Below are positions 30,667-42,124 of a stretch of 64,000 bases of DNA, in pieces (the stretch's first letter is position 1; each line of letters opens with the position of its first letter). This DNA is from Saccharum officinarum (lineage: Eukaryota > Streptophyta > Magnoliopsida > Poales > Poaceae), in contig CM036209.1 in the NCBI GenBank assembly GCA_020631735.1, forward strand, positions 996,743-1,060,742, given 5' to 3'. Below the pieces are notes generated by a model. That model worked only from the letters and a program-made list of their open reading frames with translations. It ran no database searches and was not told the origin of the DNA. Position numbers and translations under genes: made by a program.

Positions 30667-33600
30667 TGTAACACCCCTAGGTGTTAGGCATGCATTCACA
30701 TCCCAAAGCATGATCATTAGCATTTCATGTATGTTCATCATCACATGCAATATAAGTTAAAATTAATTAAATTGTGAAAAACATATGTTTGAACCCTAAA
30801 TTATTGCAATTGCTAGCTAAGAGTGGTAAAACTTGTTTGGCTATAACTTTAAATGGCTTAGAATTAATTAGCATGATTTTTGGAGCAATTTTTGTATTCA
30901 AAATCTCCCCAAATTTTGCTTTTAAAAATATTATAGAAAAATGAGTTTTATTTAAAAATTGGACTTTAAATCACTAATTCAAAATCTGTTTAGAATTTTG
31001 AAAAGTGCTCTAAATGAAAGTTGTAGAGAATTAAATTCTGAACAACTTTTGTTTTGGGGACAACTTGTGAAAATGCCTTTTTAATCTTCAAAAATTTGAA
31101 TTTGAATCAATTTAGAAAATCTGGAAATTTATTAGAAAAGAAAAACGCTTTCCCGGCCTTAACGGGCCGCCGCCTCACTTCCCGGCCTGCTCGCAAAGCG
31201 GCCCGGCCCGCACCAGCGTCCGCCTCCTCCGCCCGTGTGCGTGCGCGCGACGCCGTGGCGCTCGCGGCAGAGGTCGCCCACCCCGTGTCGCCCGTACGCT
31301 GGCGTTGGCTGCCCTGTGGTGCCCAGTGGCCCCCGCGGTCGCGCTCTCCTTCACCCGCGTCTCGGCAACCTCGTCCGCGCCCACTCACTCCTCCTCCCCT
31401 CCCTCAACTCGCTAGCCACGAGAGCAGAGCCCACGCACCGCCTCCGCCTCGTGGCCGAGCACGCGCCCTCGCCGGCGCTGCCGTTCCGGCCGGTCCACCT
31501 CACCGCGAGCCGCTCCATCTTGCCTCGAGTTTCCCCTCCCTCTGGCACAGCCCGTGAGCACCTCAGCCGTCCGTGGTAAGCTCTCCATCTGCGGGAATCG
31601 CTCACCGGAGTCCGATCGAGCTCGCCGGAGCTTTCCACTCCATGGACCGCACCTCTCCGCTCCACTTCAATCCCTCCTAGCGCGCACATTTTGTTTGCCC
31701 TAGCTCACTAGTGCTCGAGCACCCTTCCATTTCCCGTTCCATGGTCGGAGGTGGCCGGCCGGTGGCCACCCGTGCCACTGTTCTGCCATGAACGGCGGTG
31801 ACTAGTCCTCCGAGCTCCATTGGCCACCGCATGTGTACCATTGGGCTCGCAAGCACGAGGTGGTTCGCGTGGTGCCTTTGGCCTGGCCGGAGACCTCGCC
31901 GCCGGCGAGCTATGGACGCCGGTGTCTTCCTCCCTCTCCCTTGATGACATGTGGGGTCACGGGTCCACCTGTCTATCTCTGTGTGCGCTCGCGTGTGCGC
32001 TGTACCGGGTGCATCTAACGTTTTCCGCGGCTGATGTTTAAAAGGAATTCGAAAATGATTTTTCAGAAAATATGAAAATGGTTTAGAAATTCATGACTTG
32101 CTCATTTTAGCTCCAAAAATTGTGAAATAAATTTTGTAGTGTTTCTCATAAGTAGATCTATGATCTAAAAATATTGCATGTCAAGTTTGAAATACTTTTC
32201 TGTAGGGTTTTTATTTAATCACTGAAATTGCTGTTTTCTTGATAAATATGTAATAAATCATAGAAAGCTAAAAAAAATATGGTTCCACTTGCAATAATTT
32301 TCTTTTGTGATGAACTTTCTAGGAAAAATATGTGCCATGCATGTTCTGTAGAAAAATTTTTATGTGTAGTACAAGTGTTTATTATTGTTAATAATTGTTA
32401 TTTTTGCTAGAGAGAAAAATATGAATAAAACATGCATGTAATAAATTTTCTATAGTGATTTTTTATTGTGTAGAATGTAGGAAAAATACTAAATCTGTTG
32501 TTTGATACTTTTCATAGTATAAAGTATTTTTATGCTCATTTTTAGGCCCTAGCTTGTTATTTTTGTGTAGGCAGTTCTAGTAATCCAAATGGAATGATAA
32601 TTTTGTGGAATGCTAGATTAGATGAGAGTAAGCTACTGTAATTTTCTCAGATTTTTCTATGCTACCAAAGTAGGTGTTGCGGTTCAAACCTAGTTGCAAT
32701 TAGGGTTTAATTAACCTTGTTAATGCATGACTAATTAATAAGATTTACTTTGGTGTATCTTTGAAGCATCTTAGATTTCTGTGATGACTTGACATGGTAG
32801 AGAATGTTGGTCGTAGTATACGAGTACTTGTTCTTGGATGATGTTGACTACCTTTGTAGAAGAGTTGTATTCCTACTTTATGCAATAAAGTAAAACCTAT
32901 TCATCTACATTTCATTCATTATGATCATTACATGTCATCTCTACAATGCACCTAGGCATGAGCACTTATACGTTTGCATCATACAGGATCGCAAGAAGTA
33001 ACTCTGGTAGCAGTTCCCAAGGAGCCAGAAGAGTAGCCCAAGGTGCCAGAGCAGGAGGTGCTCGAGGCTGACGAGGAGGTCGGTGAGGATCTTCCAGAGT
33101 GTCCCGACCACCGTCTGAGCTCTTTCGAGAGAGGCAAGCCCTAGAGCATTTTCTCTCCCGGTTTGCAAATAATTTTATTAATGCTTTACTTTAACTGATG
33201 CATTACGTTTAGGAGTTGTTTGCAACCGTTGTTGCATTATACCTTGTTTACCCTGTTCTACCATATCCTTGTTACCTTGGTGTTCGCAGTCAAGAAATGC
33301 TTAGCTTGCTTAGACCGGTAGAAGTCGGGTGATTTCCTATCACCTGCGAGCTATAGGAGGTTACCTGGATCTGCTTGAGTAAGTATGTCATCGTAAAATA
33401 ACTAAGAGTTAATGTGAAATTGAGACCGGATGGAAACTTGCAGGGTTTTGGACTGTAGTGTTTTCTGTCTGTGTCAATTAAGGACTGACCATTGTTGGGC
33501 CTCGAGTCATGTTGAATGCATGCCTTACATTTAGCTGGCCAAATAATGTACCTTTCGACCGCGAAGCTGGGAGATTATTTGGGCCGAGTGGATTGCCCGC

Positions 33601-34604
33601 AATGCACTGTACCGGAGGAGGTGTGGTAGGACACGGGGGCGCGATGATAAGGCCAAAGAGCAGTCGGGCGGCCCCCGGGTACATGTGGTTCCTAGCAAAC
33701 TCGAGACTTTACCTGAATGGTTGACTCGGTGACCAATACCTCACTTTAGCGGGTGAGTGAGGTTTATGTGAGGAATAAATTACCAGCTGGTTAATAATCG
33801 ATTCGAATCGCCATCGTTCACTGGATAGTGAACACTTGACTTGAGTTACTTCATCGTAGTGATCTTGATGGAACACTTGGACAGTTATATGAAATATGAC
33901 ATGATAGAAGTCGTTAATGATCATTGGTCAACCTTACCTGTTTAATTACATGTTATTCTAGTATAGGTGCAAATGTAGTTGATAGGTTAATAAAGATTTA
34001 ACTTGATGCAAAGCTTCTAGAAAAGATTCTTTAAATACTAAAAATGCCTTTTGCAAATGAGTCAGCTACCCTACCATAAAGCCTGTCATGATCCTTGGTG
34101 TCTTTTATTTTCGGTTCTGTCGGGTAAGTCTAGCTGAGTACCTTCTCGTACTCAGGGCTTTATTCCCACTTGTTGCAGATGGGCAGATGTATTACGGCTA
34201 CTGTATCAACTGTCTTTATCCTGCGATGGGAGAAGCTTAGGACCATGGGCAATGGTCATTCACTACGTCTCGTCTGATGCTTTTGTTGGAAGATGATCCT
34301 GAGCTAGCACTTTATTTTGAACTCTGTGTGAGTGTGTGGTTTGAACTAAATGCTTCCGCTACCTTTATTTGAACTTGGTTTGTAATAACTATGTTTAAAC
34401 TCCGATGTATTTGTGACGCGAACTTTTATGTAACTTGTGATGGTGACTGTTGAACTTATTACGATCTTGGCTGGTATGTAAGTTGGTTTGAAATCCGTCG
34501 TGATTTCATGAACTACCGAGTTATACGGGATTAAGTTTGTTAAATCGTCTGCTCGGTGGATGATTTTCTTACTTAATCTCGTATAATTGGTCGGTTCTGT
34601 TACA
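30667..34604 (+). mobile_element. LTR-C: solo Tekay-type LTR (3938 bp)
   Basis: It starts TGTAACACCCCTAGG, ends GGTTCTGTTACA and is flanked by perfect ATGCT duplications, so it is an intact solo LTR. Compared with LTR-A it shares the ends, the 33180-34600 part and the hairpin, but its GC island (31140-32040) is different in sequence. Open frames in the island are a composition effect. Confidence 0.93.
34134..34155 (+). other. Conserved hairpin in LTR-C
   Basis: The CTGAGTAC and GTACTCAG stem is identical to that of LTR-A; the loop is CTTCTC instead of ATTCCA. It is again followed by TTTATTCCC and TTGCAG. Confidence 0.7.
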
Positions 34605-34932
34605 ATGCTCCGGGCTAATAATCAAGCGCCTGATGAGTTGTCAAAGTTAGGGTCAACTCGAGTAGAGATTCCCCATAGAGTTTTCATTAGGACCTTGTGA
34701 AGCCATCCATCGAGGAGGAAGAAATGCCTATGGCTGAAAAGCCACTCGCAGACCAGCTAGTCACCGTGGTTCTGACCAGCGGCGGTGACTGGAGAGAGCC
34801 GTTCATACGATATCCCATGACTGCAGATGTTCCCCATGACAAAATTGAGATGGAGCACCTTGTCCAGCATAGCAAGCACTATGTACTCGTCGAGGCAGAC
34901 ATGGATGTTCCCCATGACTCTAGAGTTTTTTT
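34605..34932 (+). pseudogene. Tat/RIRE2-like Ty3/gypsy RNase H-integrase linker, piece 3
   Basis: It continues the element right of LTR-C: NQAPDELSKLGSTR, then the linker to integrase with WREPFIRYPMTADVPHDKIEMEHLVQHSKHYVLV. After about 34890 the match to the family fades and a partial duplication of GATGTTCCCCATGAC (near 34825 and 34908) appears. The integrase core is missing. The right edge is uncertain. Confidence 0.75.
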
Positions 34933-36356
34933 TGCTTAAAGCCACGACTGCAGATTATACTAAGTATAATACCTAGTCTGAGCTAGCACCGAGTGCTCCA
35001 ACACAACTTAATGATTCACAAAAGCACCAAGTGCTTCATCACAACTTAAGTACAAAAGTACTTCATTACACTAACTTACTAACTGGTCTGCCCAGTTATA
35101 GGGTTATGAGGGTGCTACGCTAGCCATAAAACCAAAATTTTGACCTCATAAACCAGGATCTACTACTAGTCACCGGTTACAGAATTACCACTAGACGCGT
35201 AGGTGCAGCGGAAGCGACTCGATGTAGTTGAACGTGTCGTAGTAGTGTTGTGCAGTTGTGTGGTCGTCCGTCACGTCCACCCTCCGCTTGTGGATCGTCC
35301 CTCTCATGCAGTTCGTCCTTGTGCTCTAGATGCAGCACCTCCAAGGTATCCCACATGTACGGGGACAAAGCGTTGCGCCTCCGGACTGCTAGGTCGGTGA
35401 GGAGCAGTAGGCGTGAGCGTGGGGGCGACGGTGGCTGCCCAATGGCATGGGTCACCTGGCCGTGCCCCCTCCCTCTCTTATATAGGCGCATCTAATCAGC
35501 CCCAAGTTGGAGGCCCAATTAGAAAACCCTAATCCTAGTCAAATTCGGGTCCTACCCGAATTAGGCTTCTAGCCCCTTAAGTGTGCGACCCTATGGGTTC
35601 ATGCACATGTAGACGTGGCCCAAGTACTCCAACTCATCCATTAGTTGATAGCAGTCTCTATCAAGACGTGTCAACTCCTATGTGTACGCAAAGATCATAT
35701 TAGACGAACCACCACAAATCATATACATGTTATTCCTTTTGCCACACGATATTTGGTCCAACTCATAGGTTAACACTTAACCTAAGCATGGCCATGCATT
35801 TGTTGATCCAATCATTAGAGTGTTCCATTGATATCTCTCTCACATAGAGAGAGGCAAATTCCATCTTGATTGTCTGTCTCACAACATGTTTCTTGACAAA
35901 CCCGAAGACCACCTTTATAACTACCCAGTTATAGAGTAGCGTTTGATAGTCTCTAAGTAGGTAATTTCACATCTTGAGTACATACAACAATCTCAGGTCT
36001 AAGGACATAACGTACATGATGTGAATCGAGACAATAACATCTCACGTTGGGTCAGTCCAGCCTACATGACACACATGTGCCCACATTATTAGTTTGACAT
36101 CTCTATGTCTATGACTTGTGAAACATAGTCATCAACTAATAATGTGCTGATCTAATATCCATGTGTGTCCTAACATGAACTCCAATCAGGGACCATTCTA
36201 GAATAACCATACAAGTAAAAGAGTTTCATAAACAATTCACATAATTGCTAATCGATACAAGTTGTCTTTAATGGATATTCAATGGACTCATAATATGTCA
36301 TGGATACAAGGCAATACAATCATCTCTATGATAACCTCTATGACATACTCCCAACA
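34933..36356 (-). repeat. LTR-like sequence, probably a solo LTR, family uncertain
   Basis: On the minus strand it starts TGTTGGGAGTATGTCATAG at 36356 and runs through an AT-rich part, a TATATAAG box (complement of about 35479-35486) and a GC-rich transcribed-type part. This is the layout of a plant LTR of about 1.4 kb. Neither a primer site nor a polypurine tract adjoins it. I found no matching target duplication (right flank CCAGT), so the left edge at 34933 (TGCTTAAAG) is a guess. Confidence 0.55.
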
Positions 36357-36758
36357 CCAGTCTCGCAAAACAGGTCTACATCAATAATCATCTTCATGGT
36401 CGTCGCTTGGGAGGTAGCTCTGAGCTGCTCTACCTTCTCTTGGTCAGTGTTGCTTGACACGCCGACCTCAAGCCTTCTCAGGTCCACACCGGGGTAATGT
36501 GACCACACCACGGCTAGGATGTGGGTGGCCACATACTTGTCGGCATCCTGGATGTATTGCTTGAACCACGACCAGGAGTTCTTGCACTTGTCGACGATGG
36601 CGCTTGGTCGGGTGCTTGACCGGCTGTTGGCTCTTCAGGCTCCATCCCAATCAGGTTTAGAACTAGCATGATGCCATCCTCCATCGCCTAGCACTTGTCT
36701 TGGTACCATTTGACCTCCTGAGTGAGGACATCAAATTGTGCCATCCTATTTTGGTGAA
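36357..36758 (-). pseudogene. Ty3/gypsy accessory ORF fragment
   Basis: The minus strand encodes a stretch such as DKYVATHILAVVWSHYPGVD and a following Glu-rich helix-like segment. It resembles the unclassified ORF that grass Tat-lineage elements carry next to gag-pol (from memory of the family, no search possible). One frameshift or stop separates it from the part near 36640. It lies between an LTR-like sequence and the Athila-like LTR and belongs clearly to neither. Confidence 0.45.
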
Positions 36759-38273
36759 TGTTGACGGTAATTAACTATCATTTTAAACCATCAACATAAT
36801 AGGAATAAATGATAAAAAGAATCACTATAGTAGGTTTAGAGGTTTAAACTAACAAATTCCATGAGTTTTGTTGATTCTGTGTTTTTAGGGGCTAAGCTAC
36901 ATAATACAGAACTAATCTCTCTCCAAGAGAAGAAACCAAAGCAATCGGCCTAATCTCCACGTCATGGATGCGGATAGGGATTCTAGAAGACCTAAACCGA
37001 CTCCACGAGGCGACACGAGCCAACCCGTCGCCAGGTGGGCCGACCGACCCTAGGGCTAGGCCGACCGGCCCTCCCCTACGCCGCCTCGGCTCCTTCTCTT
37101 GCAAGCTACCTATACTGCCTCTAAGGATACATGCAAACCCCACGCCAAGGTCGGTTTGATCCAAGGGCTGGGGTTCCACGCCCTGGGCTATATAAACAGC
37201 CCCTAGGATCTCCTTTCAAGGAATCAGTTGAAGAATTAGATCATCTCTTCCACATTGGTGAAGGCAAGGCCAGAAGTTAGGGTTTCCAGAGAGAAAGAGA
37301 GTTAGAGTTCTAGTTCAAGTTTAGAGTTTAGTCTAGATTGATTCAAGTAGAGGCAAGCAACTGCTTGGGATCAGGATTGTTCGTTGGAGACTTGGTAATT
37401 TCGTTGTAATCATCATTTGACTTTATGCTACTTCAATATATTTCTATATTTCAACTTTATTCTATTCTTGAGATTGTTCTTGTTCTACATCTTGATATGA
37501 ATACGATTAGTAGAGATTTTATGAATATGTTTGTAGAAAGCTTGATCCAATTCTGGATAGGATTGAGTGGCTGGCATATTGTAGGCGTGGTGCTTAGATT
37601 ATGCTTGTCTACGAATGCACTCTATGCTCTGGGCCATGTGGTATAACGCGGGTGTGATATTCCTGTTGAGTCCTTTGTAGTCCACTCCTCGAGTATAGAA
37701 CTTAGTAGAACACAGTTACAGGGAAGAGATCATTACTCTGTTCTTGACTTTTCTCTCAGTAATGTTCCTTATTCATAGATGACATGTTGATTATATCATA
37801 GATGATTGTGTGTAGCTAGATTGATTAATAGACTAATTGAATGAGAAACACTTATGATTTACATCTCTAAATTAATCTCCATGACTACTTGACTTGAATA
37901 ATGTTAACTCCCTCTTGTCTCTAGAATACCCATGATTATCATTTACCATTTATCTTATTTGTTTTACCCCTTTCATGACAAGTGATTAGTTGTTTTGATA
38001 TTTATTATTGAGTAAGTGCAAATGATTATCTCTACTACCATTGTAACTATTTATATAGTCCCATTTTGATTTTCCTTTCCTTGGTAAAATTATAAATAAC
38101 GATACTTAGGAAAACCTAGGTGAAATGCTACAATGGGTGTGTTTATCTGTGTGCTTGCGGATATATACTATAATATCTTTATTTAGTTAAATGGCATAAG
38201 TATAATATAACCACACTCTTGGTGTCATGTTGGGGATGACAACCTATACGAGTGATGTTAAGAAGTGTCAACA
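36759..38273 (+). repeat. Athila-like 5' LTR (1515 bp)
   Basis: It starts TGTTGACGGTAATT, ends GTGTCAACA and has a TATA box (CTATATAAAC, about 37188-37197). The 5 bases before it are GTGAA; the partner would lie beyond the gap. The second half is AT-rich with no coding content. Confidence 0.82.
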
Positions 38274-38281
38274 AGCATTTT

Positions 38282-38299
38282 TGGCGCCGTTGCTGGGGA
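38282..38299 (+). other. Athila-like primer-binding site (tRNA-Asp)
   Basis: TGGCGCCGTTGCTGGGGA, eight bases after the LTR end, is one base away from the TGGCGCCGTTGCCGGGGA motif common to Athila and several other plant Ty3/gypsy elements. Confidence 0.85.
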
Positions 38300-38559
38300 G
38301 TTGGAAAACTTCACTTTCCGACACGGGATGTCATAGGGATTTACTTTTCAAGGAATTACCTTTATGACAATAAGAGATTAATCAATACCACTTACTCATA
38401 ATAAAAATCACAACTAGTACCTCTATCTTGACAGGCTTACCCTTGTTTCGTCTTTGTTCATATCTTTTGCAGGGTAATACAAGTTCAGTTGTGACTTATC
38501 AATTTCTAATCCAAGAGTCAACCAAATCTAGAGGAAGATCAACACCAGCACTAGTAAGC

Positions 38560-39298
38560 TATGGCTAATAAGACTTTACTTGAATGTTCAGCTCCAAATG
38601 TAAGGAACATCATACTAACTAGACCAACACTCCAAGCGAACAACCTTGAATTTCGAGCTCAAGCCAAGTCTAATCAACCTAGTGCAAGCTACTACATTTG
38701 GTGGAAAGGAGGAGAAAGATGCCACTAAACATCTGCAGAATTTTCTAGAGATTGGAAGCACCATCATCATCAAGGACGTCACCCAATAACATCATACTCC
38801 TTCGTCTCTTTCCATTCTCACTAGCTAGAGCGAGAGCGAAGCAGAGTGGTTCTACACCAACAAAGAAGACATCAACACATGGGATAGATGTTCGAAGGAA
38901 CTTTCTGTCAAAGTTTTCCCTATAGGCAAAACTCATGCCTTAAGAGGAAAGATTATAATTTTCAGCAGCAAAAAGGAGAAACCATTTCAGAGGCATGGGA
39001 ACATTTTCAAGAGAACATCTTGGAATGCCCACACCATGGAATGTAAGATTGGTTACTCATGCACAGATTCAACTATGGATTAACCCAAAGATCATGTGAG
39101 CAACTAGATGCTACTGTTGGAGGTTCATTCATGTCACTCACTCTTGGAAAAAAGCAGAATATCTGATGAGGAGAAGATAGCAAAGAACCAGAGTTGGAAA
39201 CAAGACAACACTCAACGCTGTCGCCAAATTGAAGAAGTTACAGAAGAAGTGTGTGCACTATCAACAAAGATGGATACACTGTTGAACTGGCTTGACCA
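38560..39298 (+). pseudogene. Athila-like gag, frameshifted
   Basis: It starts near MANKTLLECSAPN (38562). Segments in different frames match the family: LFPFSL and AEQW-like parts, KFFPIGKTHALRGKI, EAWEHFQE- and ECPHHGME-like parts, then a Met-rich helix and LSTKMDTLLNWLD just before the gap. At least four frame changes are needed. The protein is the nucleocapsid precursor; this copy cannot make it. Confidence 0.75.
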
Positions 39299-39398
39299 NN
39301 NNNNNNNNNNNNNNNNNNNNNNNNNNNNNNNNNNNNNNNNNNNNNNNNNNNNNNNNNNNNNNNNNNNNNNNNNNNNNNNNNNNNNNNNNNNNNNNNNN
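39299..39398. other. Assembly gap (100 N)
   Basis: Exactly 100 N, the usual placeholder for a gap of unknown size. Left of it is Athila-like gag, right of it is the 3' end of a Ty1/copia element. The missing sequence should include the rest of the Athila element and the 5' LTR, gag and pol of copia-4, or a deletion joining them. Confidence 0.99.
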
Positions 39399-41292
39399 TC
39401 GCCCTGTATGTGTGACTATGAGTTTGTGAGACTTTATATCTTATCTTGTCACTTAATTGTGTTTAGCTCATAAGGTTGTGCTTCTGTGCCTTACTCCATT
39501 TTCATATGAGCTATTTTATGTGTATTAACTCTTCTATTTTATCTTATGAGTACACTCAGTTGGCTTGGAACACATAAGCAATGACTAACCCCTTGTGCTT
39601 ATAGCTTTATGCTTATGTGAACCAAGCATGATCGAAGACCTCAACTTATAACTTCTGAATCTAAGTGTTATCATCAATCACCAAAAAGGGAGAGATTGAA
39701 AGCATCTAGGCCCCGGTGTTGGTTTCGGCAATTGATGACAACACATTATTACCATGACTAACGTGTGTTTTGCAGAAATATTGGTAAGTTAGGTCATGGA
39801 GTTGATAACTGCTTTGGGCACTGTGGTATTCATGTCCTTGATGGAAATCGTTTCGGTTTTCAAAGGATCAACGACAAGATTAAGGACGGTTAGTTCCGGA
39901 TGTCAAGGTGTTGAGTTACATCTGGAATAGTCGTTAGGATCTTTGTCTCTTCCTTTGACCGTACTATAAAGGGGGGCATGAGCGAGTAGCTTGACCTAGG
40001 TGAGTCTTTTGTTTAGGTGTGGTGCACACTTGTCAAACTTAGCACTAGGTAGCTCTAGAAAAGCTCAAAGTTCAGTTGGAAGCAACTTGGTTCAAGCTGT
40101 GTCGCGTTTAGAAGACGTTTGAGCAGTTTACCCTTGACCGGACGTGGTCTTTGTCATGACCGGACGTGTCCGGTCAGTTCTAACAAGTCACTGCATCGGT
40201 AACTGATCGACCGGATGCGGTCCTTGCGAGGACCGGACGTGGTGGTCAGTCTGACATGTGTTTCAGAGGGTAAAAGTGTAATCAAACGCGACTGTGAAGT
40301 GATCGGACGCGTCCGGTCACGTTCCAGTAAGGTCCCAAGCTGACCTGACGCGTCCGGTCATCTGTGATCGGACGCGGTCGAGCGTCAGATCAGTTTCCAG
40401 TAAGGCTCTTGCATGATCGGACGCGTCTGGTCATCTCAGACCGGCGCGTCCGGTCACTCAGCGCTAACTTTCGGTTTTCGACCGTTACACTTGACCGGCG
40501 CGTCCGGTCATGTCGACTGGCGCGTCCGGTCAGTGCGCGTTTTGCTGATTCGGCAGATAACGGTTGGATTTGTCTGCGGGGTGTATAAATACATCCCCTC
40601 CACCTCTTTTAGAGCTCTCTTACTCATTTGTTCAGCTGAGAAACACCTTTGGAGTGCAAGGGAGTGCAAGAGCCCTAGTGAGGATAGTGATTTGAGAATC
40701 AAAGTTTGAGATTCCTCTCTAGTGACAAGAGTGTAGCAAGTGTGCATCCATCTTCTCATTAGACTTGTTGTGGTCAAGTGAGAGTTCTAGCTTGTTACTC
40801 TTGGTAATCGCCATCACCTAGACTGTTTGGTGGTGATTGTGAGTTTGGTGATCATTCGGCGAGCTTGTGGGTGACCCAACTCATGTTGTGAGCGGTTTTG
40901 GGTGATTCGCCGCGACGGAGTGTCGAAGAATCAACCCGTAGAGAGCACTTGATCCTTGCGCGGATCAAGGGGGAGCTACACCCTTGCGCGGGTGCTCCTA
41001 CGAGGACTAGTGGGGAGTGGCGACTCTCCGATACCTCGGCAAAACATCGCCATGTTCCTAACCCTTACTTTCAAGCATTTACATTCGTGCATTACTTTCG
41101 TTGCTTGTTTACTTTCCTAGAATTGTCATGCTAGTCTAGGATTGAAACTTAGGGTGCAAAACTTTTACCGATAGAATCACAAGGAACACTAGTAGGCACT
41201 GGGGGTGAAGTTTAGCTTGTAGGATTTAATTCTTGCAATTAATTTTTAGAAAAGCCCAATTCACCCCCCTCTTGGGCATCTTGATCCTTTCA
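39399..41292 (+). mobile_element. Copia-4: SIRE-like element, 3' end only
   Basis: 3' non-coding region (39399-39696) with polypurine tract CCAAAAAGGGAGAGAT, then a 1596-bp LTR (39697-41292) starting TGAAAGCATC and ending GATCCTTTCA. The five bases after it are TAAGC (41293-41297), the expected right target duplication. Pol and the 5' LTR fall in or before the gap. Confidence 0.85.
40136..40531. repeat. Palindrome array in the copia-4 LTR
   Basis: About ten ACCGGACGC/GCGTCCGGT arms, looser than in copia-1 (GATCGGACGCGTCCGGTCAC at 40302-40321 is the best pair). The last arm ends 53 nt before TATAAAT at 40584-40590. Confidence 0.82.
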
Positions 41293-41495
41293 TAAGCCAT
41301 ACTTCTTCATCATGTTGACTTGCATGAGCTTCGTTTTGCCTTCTCTTGGCAAAGATGGTCATTTGCCTTCGGCTTCCGGTGTGCGCTTGCCTTCGCCCTA
41401 TTCTCAGAAGACTTTGTTGTTTCGTGCTTCATTATGAAGTCAACCTGTGAAGAGAGAAAAAAAAAACAGTTTTATGCTTTGGTGGCTGTCTATTC

Positions 41496-41615
41496 AGACC
41501 CTGTTCGTTTGGCTGAAAAGTTATGGCTGGAAGTACTGTTAGTTGATTTATTGTGAAAGAAAGATACTGTTCGTTGGCTGAAAAAGTATAGTTTATGAGA
41601 CAAGCGAACAAGGGT
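41496..41615. mobile_element. hAT-like MITE candidate, about 120 bp
   Basis: The ends ACCCTGTTCGTTTGG and CAAGCGAACAAGGGT are imperfect inverted repeats, with GGCTGAAAAGT-like repeats inside, a pattern common in grass hAT MITEs. Flanks GTCTATTC and GTCTGTAA share 5 of 8 bases, so a decayed 8-bp duplication is possible. Edges are approximate. Confidence 0.5.
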
Positions 41616-41811
41616 GTCTGTAATTTTGAGGAACTATGTTATTCAAGGTTAAATTCCCAACAGATATACTTGTCATCCCCGCCAGTACCACAAGGGGATT
41701 GATAAGCCTGACTAGAACTATGTATATGCATATGTAAGAACATAGCCACAACAAGAATTATTGGGCCAAGAATTGGGATGAGGATCTCATAGTGCCATGT
41801 GCCATGCGCTT

Positions 41812-42124
41812 TAGGGTCTGTTAGATCCATTAGCTCTAATAGTTTGTTAATAAATCTATATCTAATGGATTCAAACAAGACATTTAATAGCCCAACCAAC
41901 TATTAGCTAACTACCCTGCTGATGGTTGTCTCATTAGATGTCACATCCAGATAATTTTAGCTAATAGATGGGCAAAAACTATTTGCCATTCCACGATAAA
42001 AAGACATTATGGACAATCCACAATCCAATCACCTATTAACTATTTGGATCCGAACATCCCTTAGCTAATAGTTAGCCAGCTCTTTTTTCAGTAGTAGTTG
42101 AGTTAACAGATCCAAACTCGCCTA
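41812..42124. mobile_element. MITE-like sequence with TAGCTAATAG repeats
   Basis: The left end GGGTCTGTTAGATCC follows TTA; the right end contains AACAGATCC and CAAACTCGCC, the rough inverse. Inside, TTAGCTAATAGTTAGC-type motifs recur on both strands. This suggests a decayed PIF/Harbinger- or hAT-type MITE; the type is not settled. Confidence 0.4.

Larger units (their letters stand above)
36759..39298 (+). mobile_element. Athila-like Ty3/gypsy element, 5' part
   Basis: 5' LTR, tRNA-Asp primer site and the first part of a decayed gag, cut off by the assembly gap. The LTR-PBS layout and the gag text agree with Athila-lineage elements. Confidence 0.8.

Noticed and set aside
35092..35096. CCAGT as left target duplication for the LTR-like sequence ending at 36356
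   Set aside because: The following bases are TATAGG, not TG, and the LTR-like sequence continues further left. No valid pair was found.
39108..39473. Open frame across the N gap
   Set aside because: The frame joins Athila gag to copia non-coding sequence through unknown bases; it is not a protein.
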